Assembly: GCA_943327755.2 (NCBI GenBank)
Contig: CALPYF020000026.1
Span: forward strand, 1-61,767
Source: Deinococcus hopiensis KR-140
GTDB taxonomy: Bacteria > Deinococcota > Deinococci > Deinococcales > Deinococcaceae
Length of the DNA: 61,767 nucleotides
Direction: 5' to 3'
Shown: positions 37,783-46,547 of the stretch, piece after piece
How positions within the stretch are numbered: position 1 is the stretch's first letter
Layout: each line of letters starts with the position of its first letter
Program-made: the position numbers and the translations under genes
Notes under the pieces: model-generated
What the model saw: the letters and a program-made list of their open reading frames with translations, nothing else
What the model was told of the DNA's origin: nothing
Databases searched by the model: none

Positions 37783-38997
37783 ATGATCGTCCTCGATTCC
37801 CCCACCGATCTGATCCGGCGCGAAGACCGACTCGGCGCCCACAACTACAAGCCCCTGGACGTCGTGATCCACCGCGCGCAGGGCGCGTGGGTGTGGGACA
37901 CGCAGGGCCGGCAGTACCTGGACTGTCTCTCGGCCTACAGCGCGGTCAACCAGGGCCACTGCCACCCGCGCATCATCGGCGCGCTGACCGAGCAGGCGCA
38001 GCAGGTCACCCTGACCTCCCGCGCGTTCCGCAACGACCGCCTCGCCGAGTTCTACGAGACCGTCACGCGCGTGCTGGGCTTCGAGGCCGTGATTCCCATG
38101 AACACCGGCGCGGAAGCCGTGGAAACCGCGATCAAACTGGCCCGCAAGTGGGCCTACCGCGCGCGGAACGTCCCGGAGAACCGCGCGGAACTGATCGTCA
38201 TGGACGGCAACTTCCACGGGCGCACCACCACCCTGGTGTCCTTCAGCAGCGAGGCGCAGTACCGTGACGGTTTCGGGCCGTTCACGCCGGGTTTCGTCAG
38301 CGTCCCGTACGGCGACGTCGCGGCCATCGAGGCGGCCATCACGCCCCACACCGCCGGGGTGCTGTTCGAACCCATCCAGGGCGAAGCGGGCGTCATCACG
38401 CCTCCCGAGGGATTCCTGCGGGCCCTGCGCGAGGTCTGTGACCGGCACGGCGTCCTGATGATCGCCGACGAGATCCAGACCGGTCTGGGCCGCACCGGTC
38501 ACTGGCTCGCCTGCGACCACGAGGGCGTGAAGCCCGACGTGGTGATCCTCGGCAAGGCGCTCGGCGGGGGCGTGTACCCGGTCAGCGCCGTGCTGGCCAG
38601 CCGCGAGCTGATGGACCTGTTCCGGCCCGGCGACCACGGCAGCACGTTCGGCGGAAACCCGCTGGCCGCCGCCGTCGCGCAGGCCAGCCTGCAGGTCCTT
38701 GAGGACGAGGCGCTGCCGGCCCGCGCGCTGGAACTCGGCGCGTACCTGCGTGCCCGGCTGGAGGCCATGAACAGTCCGCACGTCCGCGAGGTGCGCGGCC
38801 GGGGCCTCCTGATCGGTGTGGAGCTGCGCAGTCCCGCCCGCCCGTTCTGTGAGGCGCTGCGTGACCTGGGCGTGCTGTGCAAGGAGACGCACGAGACCAC
38901 CATGCGTCTGGCGCCGCCCCTGGTCACCCGGCGGGAGGATCTGGACTGGGCGCTGGAGCGTATTGAGCAGGTCCTCGGCGCCCGCCAGGGCAGCTGA
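37783..38997 (+). CDS. rocD: Ornithine--oxo-acid transaminase
   Basis: A 404-aa class III PLP aminotransferase that converts ornithine and 2-oxoglutarate to glutamate semialdehyde and glutamate. Key segments: YSAVNQGHCHPRI, MNTGAEAVETAIKLARKW, GNFHGRT, ADEIQTGLGRTG and the PLP lysine in LGKALGGGVYPVSA. The MNTGAEAVE form favours ornithine over acetylornithine aminotransferase, where NSGAEANE is usual. The start at 37783 follows the leaderless box; the longer frame adds seven non-conserved residues. The inverted repeat upstream suggests control by amino-acid supply. Confidence 0.9.
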   Translation: MIVLDSPTDLIRREDRLGAHNYKPLDVVIHRAQGAWVWDTQGRQYLDCLSAYSAVNQGHCHPRIIGALTEQAQQVTLTSRAFRNDRLAEFYETVTRVLGFEAVIPMNTGAEAVETAIKLARKWAYRARNVPENRAELIVMDGNFHGRTTTLVSFSSEAQYRDGFGPFTPGFVSVPYGDVAAIEAAITPHTAGVLFEPIQGEAGVITPPEGFLRALREVCDRHGVLMIADEIQTGLGRTGHWLACDHEGVKPDVVILGKALGGGVYPVSAVLASRELMDLFRPGDHGSTFGGNPLAAAVAQASLQVLEDEALPARALELGAYLRARLEAMNSPHVREVRGRGLLIGVELRSPARPFCEALRDLGVLCKETHETTMRLAPPLVTRREDLDWALERIEQVLGARQGS

Positions 38998-39121
38998 TCA
39001 CGCGGCGCGACGGGCACCCTGAGCGGTGTCCACTGTGCCCGGTAGGGCACAGACCTGCAGGGGCCGGGTCCCGGGAAGCAGTTCCTGGGGCCCGGCTCTG
39101 GTCACGTCGGGCCTGCCCGGC

Positions 39122-39159
39122 CGGTTCAATCCTGCGCCGCAGCCTGCGCAATTGAACCG
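39122..39159. terminator. Two-part hairpin between convergent genes
   Basis: CGGTTCAAT and ATTGAACCG form a perfect 9-bp stem enclosing TGCGC/GCGCA. It lies between rocD and the convergent small gene at 39164, and could stop transcription from both sides, although no T-tract is present. A second hairpin, GTGCCC-GGTA-GGGCAC, lies at 39035-39050. Confidence 0.45.
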
Positions 39160-39163
39160 CTGG

Positions 39164-39403
39164 TCAGGCGCTGCGGTCGAGCTGGCCGTGACGGCCGGAG
39201 GTCCGGGTGTCGTCCATGGCGCGGGCCAGCTGGCGCTGGTGCACGGCGAGGCGCAGGTGCCGGTCGGCGAGGGCCAGCATGGCGTCGCGGACGGCGGGGG
39301 TGGGGGCGGCGTCGGCCTGGGCGCGCAGGGTGTAGGCGGTGGAGTCGTTGAGGCGGGCGGCCGTCCGCAGAGCTTGTGCCGCGTCGGGTGACAGGTCGAG
39401 CAT
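39164..39403 (-). CDS. Hypothetical 79-aa protein
   Basis: I do not recognise this protein. It is predicted to be all-helical and alanine-rich, with a regular spacing of Ala, Leu, Arg and Asp (SPDAAQALRTAARLND, RDAMLALADRHLRLAVHQRQ) and a polar C-terminus. GC3 bias is in keeping with coding sequence. The upstream ribosome site is weak. It is convergent with rocD and divergent from the iron-chelate binding protein; a CsoR-like palindrome lies between the two divergent starts. Confidence 0.55.
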   Translation of the reverse strand: MLDLSPDAAQALRTAARLNDSTAYTLRAQADAAPTPAVRDAMLALADRHLRLAVHQRQLARAMDDTRTSGRHGQLDRSA

Positions 39404-39461
39404 GCGTCATGGTGTGCCGCGCGGTCCGTGCTGCACGATAAGAAACCTCACAACGCGGACG

Positions 39462-39512
39462 TACCCCGTCGGGGGTATAAAACTTGACTATTCCGCTCGG
39501 ATTAACTAGGGT
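39462..39512 (+). promoter_or_regulatory. Iron-uptake promoter with CsoR-like palindrome
   Basis: TTGACT (39484-39489), 17 nt, TAGGGT (39507-39512), 7 nt, ATG at 39520: a textbook leaderless promoter. Directly upstream, TACCCC-GTCG-GGGGTA (39462-39477) is a perfect 6-bp inverted repeat resembling CsoR-family sites and could be the regulator site for this gene or for the divergent 39403 gene. Confidence 0.6.
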
Positions 39513-39519
39513 GAGCCGC

Positions 39520-40476
39520 ATGTTCCGCCGGATTCTCCTCGCCACCCTGGCCCTGGGCAGCGCCGCCCTGGCCGCCCCCGCCACCCTGACCCTCAAGCAC
39601 GACGAGGGCGCGGCCACCGTGCCGCTCAACCCCACCCGCATCGTCGCGCTGGACGAGGAAGCCCTGGGCTGGATCTACGCGCTGGGCGTCAGCAGCCGCC
39701 TCGTGGGCGTCGGCAGCGCCATGCTCGGTCCCGGCGACCTCACCACCGACGGGAAGATCAAACCCGAACGCATCCGGGGCACCTTCCTCGCGCGCGGCGA
39801 CCTGAGCGGCGCGACATTCGTGGGCAACTGGACGCAACCCAACCTGGAAACGATCCTGAAACTGAAACCCGACCTGATCGTCCGCGCCACCTGGGCGGGC
39901 AACGGCAACTACCCCCAGCTCAGCCGCATCGCGCCCACCGTGGGGTACAGCGAACAGGGCAGCGGCTACTGGAAGAAGGGCCTGCGCGACCTCGCCCGCG
40001 TGTTCGGGAAGCAGGAACAGGCCGAGAAGCTCATCAAGCAGGTCGCCGACACCAACCGCGCCGGGGCCCGCGCCCTCCAGGCCGCCGGGGTGTTTCGGAA
40101 ATACCCGAAGGCCGTGGTCGTCTCGCCCTTCAAGGGCGGCGGCACGTACCTGTACACCAAGACCCGCCTGATCGACGACGTGCGCGCCCTGGGCTTCAGG
40201 GACGGCCTGAAAGGCGACGCGAACGTGCTGGGCGTCGGCGGCGTGGTCAGCGACGAGGCGCTGCTGGCCCTGAGCAGGGACACGCTGGTCATCGTCTTCC
40301 CGCCCGGCGGGCAGTACAACGGCGCGCAGGACTTCCTGCAGAGCGCCGTGGGGCAGCGCCTGAAAGGCCAGACGGTCGTGTACACCCAGGAGGCGAACAG
40401 CCCCTGGGCCGGACCGCTGGTGTCGCTGCGCGACAGCCCCGCCCTGACGAAACTCATCCTGGACAAGGTGAAGTGA
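39520..40476 (+). CDS. Iron-chelate ABC transporter substrate-binding protein
   Basis: A 318-aa secreted binding protein of the FecB/BtuF type. A signal peptide (MFRRILLATLALGSAALAA, cleavage near 20) is followed by TLKHDEGAATVPLNPTRIVALDEEALGWIYALGV, the standard opening of siderophore-binding proteins, and by TWTQPNLE-like and LKLKPDLIV segments. No lipobox is seen, so it is probably periplasmic. It heads a locus with two permeases and an ATPase. The leaderless ATG at 39520 is preferred over the TTG that lies inside the -35 box. Confidence 0.88.
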   Translation: MFRRILLATLALGSAALAAPATLTLKHDEGAATVPLNPTRIVALDEEALGWIYALGVSSRLVGVGSAMLGPGDLTTDGKIKPERIRGTFLARGDLSGATFVGNWTQPNLETILKLKPDLIVRATWAGNGNYPQLSRIAPTVGYSEQGSGYWKKGLRDLARVFGKQEQAEKLIKQVADTNRAGARALQAAGVFRKYPKAVVVSPFKGGGTYLYTKTRLIDDVRALGFRDGLKGDANVLGVGGVVSDEALLALSRDTLVIVFPPGGQYNGAQDFLQSAVGQRLKGQTVVYTQEANSPWAGPLVSLRDSPALTKLILDKVK

Positions 40477-40496
40477 TCCGGATTCCGTTTGTTCCA

Positions 40497-40541
40497 TTGA
40501 CCGCTCGGACTGAATGGTCTTTACACACCATTCAGTCGGAG
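40497..40541. promoter_or_regulatory. Long palindromic operator/promoter upstream of the sucrase-ferredoxin-like gene
   Basis: ACTGAATGGT (40509-40518) and ACCATTCAGT (40527-40536) are perfect 10-bp arms with an 8-nt spacer; with one mismatch the arms extend to 15 bp (40504-40541). TTGACC at 40497-40502 and TTTACA 17 nt later would place the operator over the promoter. There is no T-tract, so an operator fits better than a terminator. Confidence 0.6.
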
Positions 40542-40546
40542 TCCAG

Positions 40547-41494
40547 ATGACGGCCCGCCTGACCCTGTGCGCCGACGAGTCCCGCGCGGCGGGCGAGGAC
40601 CCCATCGGCACCGCGCCCCACTGGGCGGAGGTCACGGTGCTGGAACTCGACGTGCCCGTCTGGGCGCAGCTGCGCAGCGTGGACACCTGGACGCCCGCGC
40701 AGTCGGCGGTGTTCGCCGCGCTGCGGGAGAAGGTCGAATCGAGCGGCGCGGGCTTCGGGCTGCTCATGAGTGCGCCTCTGTGCCCCGGCGCGCCGCTGCG
40801 CGTGCGGCATTACGTGCGCGGCCCCGGCGGGTACCGCAGGCAGGACTACGCCTCGGACCTGCCGCAGACGGAGTGGGCGCGCGGGCTGCACGACACGCTG
40901 ATCGAACCGGCGCGGCTGAGCGACTGGGCGGCCGTCCCGGCACCGGAGCGGGGCGCGGACCTGCACGTCTGCACGCACGGCACCGTGGACGCCGCCTGCG
41001 GCCGCTACGGCGTGCCCGTCCACGCGGCGCTGCGGGATGCGGGTGAACGGGCGTGGCGCACCGGGCATTTCGGGGGGCACCGCTTCGCCGCGACTGCCGT
41101 GGAGCTACCCTCGGGGCTGCTGTGGGCGCACCTGACGCCCGCGCTGGCCGTGCAGGTCGCGCGGCGCGAGGTGAGTCCCGCCGAGGTCGCCGGTCACCTG
41201 CGCGGCTTCGCGGGCCTGAGTGCGCGCGCGCAGGTGCTCGACCGGGCGCTGCTCGTGCAGCACGGCTGGGACTGGCTGACCGCCCAGCGCGACGCCCAGG
41301 TGGACCGCGACCTCGTCACGCTGACCGCCACGGCCAATGGCCAGACGCGGACGTACCGCGCCGCCGTCACGGACGCCGAGCCGCTCCTGCTGCCTGGATC
41401 GAGCCACAAACCGGACCGCGCGCCGGTGCGGCAGTACGCGCTGGGCGAGATCGGCGGCCCTGCCGTCACCCCGCCGGGCACGCCCGTCCTGTGA
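40547..41494 (+). CDS. Sucrase/ferredoxin-like protein (thioredoxin-fold Fe-S, COG4759)
   Basis: A 315-aa protein of the sucrase/ferredoxin-like family. The diagnostic half is LHVCTHGTVDAACGRYGVPVHAALRD followed by HFGGHRFAATAVELPSGLLWAHLTP, a thioredoxin-like ferredoxin fold with the cysteines of a possible [2Fe-2S] site (split here; Cys in VCTHG and AACGR). The family name is historical and sucrase activity is not expected. In an iron-chelate locus it may reduce ferric chelates in the cytoplasm. GGAG lies 4 nt before the ATG at 40547. Confidence 0.82.
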   Translation: MTARLTLCADESRAAGEDPIGTAPHWAEVTVLELDVPVWAQLRSVDTWTPAQSAVFAALREKVESSGAGFGLLMSAPLCPGAPLRVRHYVRGPGGYRRQDYASDLPQTEWARGLHDTLIEPARLSDWAAVPAPERGADLHVCTHGTVDAACGRYGVPVHAALRDAGERAWRTGHFGGHRFAATAVELPSGLLWAHLTPALAVQVARREVSPAEVAGHLRGFAGLSARAQVLDRALLVQHGWDWLTAQRDAQVDRDLVTLTATANGQTRTYRAAVTDAEPLLLPGSSHKPDRAPVRQYALGEIGGPAVTPPGTPVL

Positions 41495-41582
41495 GCCGCG
41501 CCGCATTCCCGGCCGCCACCCGGTCCAGAATCACCCGCGTGCCCGACGCCGCCCCCACCCACCCCCCGCGCCGGAGCACCCC

Positions 41583-42560
41583 GTGAGCCGCGTCCTGATC
41601 CTCCTGGGGGCGCTGCTCGCCACGCTGCTGGCGGGCCTGCTGTCCCTGGCGCTGGGCGCCACCGACATCCCCCTGACCGAGACCGCGCGGCGGCTCGTCC
41701 ACCCGGACGACAGCGTGAACAGCCTCGTGATCCACACCCTGCGGCTGCCCCGCACCCTGATCGCCCTGCTCGCCGGGGCGGCGCTGGCCGTCTCGGGCCT
41801 GCTGCTGCAGGGCGTCACCCGCAACCCACTGGCCGACCCGGGCATCCTGGGCGTGGAGGCCGGCGGCGCCCTGGCCATCCTGATCCTGGTCGTGTTCCTG
41901 CCCGCGGCCCCGGCGGCCGCGTTCGTCCCGGCGGCGTTCCTGGGCGGGGGCCTCGCGGCCCTGGCGGCCTACGGCGCGGCCCGCTCCATCGGCGTGACGC
42001 CGCTGCGGCTGGCGCTGGCGGGCGTGGCCGTGGCGTCCCTGGCGGGCGCCGCGACCCGCGCGCTGCAACTGCTGTTCGAGGACCGCGCGCAGGGCGCCCT
42101 GTTCGCCCTGTCCGGCTCGCTGGCGGGCCGCACCTGGGAACAGCTGGGGCAGGTCGCGCCGTGGCTGCTCGCGGGCCTGATCGCAGCGCTCATCCTCGCG
42201 CCGCGCGTGAACGTCCTGACCCTGGGTGAGGACGTCGCGCGCAGCCTCGGCGCCCGCACCGAACGCGACCGCACCGTCATCACCGGCCTGGGCGTCCTGC
42301 TGGCCGCCGGATCGGTCAGCGTGGTCGGCCCGATGGGTTTCGTGGGCCTGATCATCCCCCACGCGGCGCGCGCGCTGGGCGGCGCGGACCACCGCGTCTC
42401 GCTGCCGCTGTCCGCGCTGCTGGGCGCGGCGTTCCTGCCGCTGGCCGACGTGGCCGCCCGCGTGATCGACCGGCCCGCCGAGACCCCGGTCGGCATCCTG
42501 GTCGCCGCGGCCGGGTCCCCCTTCTTCATCCTGCTCGCCCGGCGCATCGGGCGACGCTGA
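41583..42560 (+). CDS. FecCD-family iron-chelate permease
   Basis: A 325-aa polytopic membrane protein with about nine to ten hydrophobic segments. RLPRTLIALLAGAALAVSGLLLQGVTRNPLADPGILGVEAGG and GPMGFVGLIIPHAAR (quoted as separate family blocks) identify the BtuC/FecCD fold. The GTG at 41583 fits the start of the first membrane segment and overlaps the TGA of a possible 15-codon leader ORF (41539-41586). Together with the permease at 43529 it would form a heterodimeric channel. Confidence 0.9.
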   Translation: MSRVLILLGALLATLLAGLLSLALGATDIPLTETARRLVHPDDSVNSLVIHTLRLPRTLIALLAGAALAVSGLLLQGVTRNPLADPGILGVEAGGALAILILVVFLPAAPAAAFVPAAFLGGGLAALAAYGAARSIGVTPLRLALAGVAVASLAGAATRALQLLFEDRAQGALFALSGSLAGRTWEQLGQVAPWLLAGLIAALILAPRVNVLTLGEDVARSLGARTERDRTVITGLGVLLAAGSVSVVGPMGFVGLIIPHAARALGGADHRVSLPLSALLGAAFLPLADVAARVIDRPAETPVGILVAAAGSPFFILLARRIGRR

Positions 42561-42575
42561 CACCGGAGCCATTCC

Positions 42576-43532
42576 ATGAACCACCGAACCCTGAACAACA
42601 AGACCCTGACCACCCTGACCCTCGCCACCCTGCTCGCCGCCCCCGCCCTGGCGGCCCCCGTCACCGTCCAGCACGACCGCGGCACCCTGACCCTGCCCGC
42701 CCCCGCCAAACGGGTCGTGGCGCTGGAATACTCCTAAGTGGACACCCTGCTCGCGCTGGGCGTGAAACCCGTCGGCGCGGCGCTCGGCACGCAGGGCGGC
42801 GACCGGGGCGCGCCCCCCTACCTGCGGCCCCGCGTGGGCGGCGTCGTCACGACCGGCAGCCGCGCGCAGCCCAGCCTCGAAGGGATCGCCGCGCTGCGCC
42901 CGGACCTCATCCTGGCCGACAGCCTGGTGCACAAGGACACCGTGCCCGCCCTGGGCCGCGTGGCGCCCACCGCCGTCTTTCCCAGCCGCCGCGCGGACCT
43001 GGATCAGCTGAACGAGCAGACGCTGCTGATCGGGCGACTGGTGGGCCGCGAGGCCGCCGCGAAGCAGCTGCTCGCCGACCAGAAGAGCCTGATCGCCAAG
43101 GCGCGCGCCTTCACGAAGAAGGGCGCCCCGGCGTTCGTGGCGGGCGTGGTCACGCCGACCTCCTTCACGGCGCACACCGCCGGGAGCTTCGCGGGCAGCT
43201 TCCTCGAAGCGGTCGGGCGCAAAAACCAGCTGCCCGTCAAGGACGGCCAGACGCAGTACGAACTGAGCCTGGAGGGCCTCGTGGCGCTACAACCGCAGAC
43301 GCTGGTGCTGTTCACCGCGCCCGACGAGACGCCAGTGACCGCCGCGTGGGCGAAGAACCCGCTGTGGCAGAAGCTGCCCGCCGTGAAGCGCGGCCGGGTG
43401 TACGAGTTCAACCGGGACGACTGGACGCGCGGGCGCGGCCCGACCGCCCTGAAACTGATGGTCGCCCAGACCATCGAGAGCCGCTTCCTGCAGGACGCCG
43501 CGCCCACCACGACCTTCAAGTACACGCCGTGA
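42576..43532 (+). pseudogene. Second iron-chelate substrate-binding protein with in-frame TAA
   Basis: From the ATG at 42576 (GGAG upstream) the frame encodes a signal peptide (TLATLLAAPALAA), the mature start VTVQHDRGTLTLPAPAKRVV and ALEYS, then TAA at 42735-42737 (codon 54), then continues in the same frame with VDTLLALGVKPVG to 43532. Homologues have an aromatic residue, often Tyr, at this point (ALEWTYVEDLL-type), so a single TAC-to-TAA change explains it. The other 264 codons are intact, including LEGIAALRPDLILAD. It could be a recent null mutation, a sequencing error, or recoded. A restart at GTG 42738 would lack a signal peptide. Confidence 0.8.
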
Positions 43533-44538
43533 CCGCCCTGAGCGCCCCCGCCCGCTTCACTGCCCGCCGCGCCCTGCTCGTCGGCGCGGCCCTGCTGGCC
43601 CTGTGCGCGGCCCTGGCGGTGCTGGCGCTGGGCCTGGGCGCGGTGCCGACGCCCGCGCGGGACGTGCTGGCCGCCCTGACCGGCGACGGGGACGCCCTAA
43701 CCCGGCAGCTCGTGCTGGACCTGCGCGCCCCGCGGATCGGGGTGGCGCTGCTGTGCGGCGCGATGTTCGCCGCGAGCGGCACGATCATGCAGGGCGTGAT
43801 CCGCAACCCGCTGGCCTCGCCGGACCTGATCGGCGTGGGGGCCGGGGCGGGACTGGCCGCCACGGTGTTCCTGCTCGCGTGGCCCGCCGCGCCCGCCGGG
43901 GGACTGCCCTGGGCGGCACTGGCGGGCGCATGGGGCGGTTTCGGGCTGGTGCTGCTGCTCGCGCGGGAGCGGGGCGGGGCGCTGCACCCGGTGCGGCTCG
44001 CGCTGATCGGCGTGGCGGTCGCGTCCGCGCTGGGCGCCGCGCAGCAGCTCGTGCTCGTGCGCGCCCCGGACGGGCTGGGCAGCGCCCTGAGCTTCCTGAC
44101 CGGCACGGTCTACGGCGCGGACGTGACCCGCCTGACGCGCGTGCTGCCCTGGGCATTGGTCCTGCTGCCCGGCGCGCTGCTCCTGAGCCGCACGCTGGAC
44201 GTCCTGAACCTCGGGGAGGACGTCGCCACCGCGCTCGGCACGCGCGTGAACCCGGCGCGCCTGCTGGCCCTGGCGGTCGGCGTGGCGCTGGCGGGCGCGG
44301 CCGTGACGGGCGCGGGCATCCTGGGTTTCGTTGGCCTGCTCGCCCCGCACCTCGCGCGGCTGCTCGTCGGCGCCCGGCACGCCCGCACGCTGCCGGTCAG
44401 TATGCTGCTGGGCGCGCTGCTCGTGCTGGCCGCGGACACGCTGGGCCGCGCGCTTCTGCCCCCCCTGGAGGTACCGGCCGGGATCTTCACCACCCTGGTC
44501 GGCGCCCCCTATTTCCTGTACCTGCTGAGGAAGTCCGC

Positions 44539-44542
<4 letters not shown>
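43529..44542 (+). CDS. FecCD-family iron-chelate permease
   Basis: A 337-aa polytopic permease, the probable partner of the one at 41583. Diagnostic blocks are LRAPRIGVALLCGAMFAASG, IMQGVIRNPLASPDLIGVG and GAGILGFVGLLAPHLARLL. The GTG at 43529 overlaps the TGA of the preceding binding-protein frame (GTGA), so its translation may be weakened if ribosomes stop at the internal TAA of that gene. It ends in an ATGA overlap with the ATPase gene. Confidence 0.9.
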
Positions 44543-45375
<833 letters not shown>

Positions 45376-45408
45376 CCCTCACCGCCCCCACCCAGTACCC
45401 ACCCCAAC

Positions 45409-45445
45409 GCGAGCGGGGCACCCTGACTTCAGGTGCCCCGCTTGC
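45409..45445 (+). terminator. Terminator hairpin of the iron-uptake operon
   Basis: AGCGGGGCACC (45412-45422), 9-nt loop, GGTGCCCCGCT (45432-45442): a perfect 11-bp stem, extended to 14 bp with one G-T pair. No run of T follows, so it is either Rho-assisted or works in both directions. Confidence 0.7.
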
Positions 45446-45460
45446 GCGCTGAGGAGAAGA

Positions 45461-45550
45461 TCATTCGGCGCTCTGGTCGCGGTTGGGGTACAGGACCGGC
45501 AGGACGACCAGGGGCAGCGCGATGGCGGACAGGGCGAGGATCAGGGTCAT
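45461..45550 (-). CDS. Possible 29-aa single-span membrane peptide
   Basis: ATG at 45550, directly after CTGGAGGC, to TGA at 45461. Residues 2-21 form one hydrophobic span (TLILALSAIALPLVVLPVLY) and the tail is polar (PNRDQSAE). The size and shape are like KdpF-type accessory peptides, but no kdp gene is nearby. The rest of the 311-nt gap (45376-45686) holds the terminator and nothing else I can assign. Confidence 0.45.
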   Translation of the reverse strand: MTLILALSAIALPLVVLPVLYPNRDQSAE

Positions 45551-45686
45551 GCCTCCAGTCTGCCCGGCGCCGTCCGGACGCTGATGACAGCGGCGTTCAG
45601 GTGCCATAGAGCGGAACTTCAGCGGACACCCAGAGACCATTCAACTGACGTAAGGGTCAATTACAGGGGCCGGTTCTCCCGTGCGG

Positions 45687-46547
45687 TCACAGGCGGGTGC
45701 GGACTTCCCACAGTTCCGGGAACAGCACGGTCTCCAGCGCGCGGCGCAGGTACCCGGCGCCGCTCGTGCCGCCCGAGCCGCGCTTGAAGCCGATGGTGCG
45801 CTCCACGGTCGTCAGGTGGTTGAAGCGCCAGCGGCGGAAGTTGTCCTCCACGTCCAGCAGTTTCTCGGCGAGTTCGTACAGGTCCCAGTACTTCTCGGGG
45901 TGGCGGTACACGGTCAGCCAGTGTTCCAGCACCGTCTCGTTCAGCACCGGGGGCAGCGTCAGATCGCGGTTCAGGACCTCGTCGGGTACGGTCAGGCCGC
46001 GCGCGTGCATCAGGCGCAGGGTCAGGTCGTACACGCTGGGCGCCTCGATGGCTTCCCGCAGCGGGCCGATCAGGTCCGGGCGGTGCTCGTGCGGGCGCAG
46101 CAGCACCGCGTGGCGGTTGCCAAGCAGGAACTCCACCATGCGGTACGACGCGCTCTGGAAGCCCGACGCCTGCCCGAACGCGTCGCGGAACTGCAGGTAG
46201 TCGGCGGGGGTCATGGTCTTGAGGACCTCCCAGGCGTTCGTGAGCTGCTCCTGGGCGCGCACCACCCGCGAGAGCCCCTTCTGCGGCGCGTCGGTGATGC
46301 CGCGCGCGAGCTGGTCCATCGCGGCGCGCAGCTCGCGGATGATCAGGTCCAGCCAGACCTCCGAGACGTGATGCACGGCGATGAACAGGTGCTCGTCGTG
46401 CGCGGCCGTGACGGGGCGGTGCGCGCTTTTCAGCACGTCGAGTTGCAGGTAGTCGCCGTAGCTGAGGCTGCGGGTGAAGTCGGTGTACGCCTGCTCGGGT
46501 GCGTCGCGGTCGGGGGCGCCGGGGCGGTCCGGGTGCGGCGCGGTCAC
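45687..46547 (-). CDS. kynA: Tryptophan 2,3-dioxygenase
   Basis: A 286-aa haem dioxygenase that opens the indole ring of tryptophan to N-formylkynurenine. Signatures: YLQLDVLKSAHRPV, DEHLFIAVHHVSEVW, the haem-His region RRWRFNHLTTVERTIG and KRGSGGTSGAGYL. The GTG at 46547 overlaps the kynU stop (GTGA); upstream in-frame codons lie inside kynU and are not used. It is last in an operon after kynU. No kynurenine formamidase gene (kynB) is present beside it. Confidence 0.95.
   Translation of the reverse strand: MTAPHPDRPGAPDRDAPEQAYTDFTRSLSYGDYLQLDVLKSAHRPVTAAHDEHLFIAVHHVSEVWLDLIIRELRAAMDQLARGITDAPQKGLSRVVRAQEQLTNAWEVLKTMTPADYLQFRDAFGQASGFQSASYRMVEFLLGNRHAVLLRPHEHRPDLIGPLREAIEAPSVYDLTLRLMHARGLTVPDEVLNRDLTLPPVLNETVLEHWLTVYRHPEKYWDLYELAEKLLDVEDNFRRWRFNHLTTVERTIGFKRGSGGTSGAGYLRRALETVLFPELWEVRTRL

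Noticed and set aside
40504..40541. Terminator for the first iron binding-protein gene
   Set aside because: No T-tract follows, the 8-nt spacer is A/T-containing and the site overlaps a promoter-like pair, so an operator is more likely.
42738..43532. Binding-protein fragment as an independent gene starting at GTG 42738
   Set aside because: It would lack the signal peptide and first strand of the fold; the same frame upstream encodes both, so one gene with an internal stop is the better reading.
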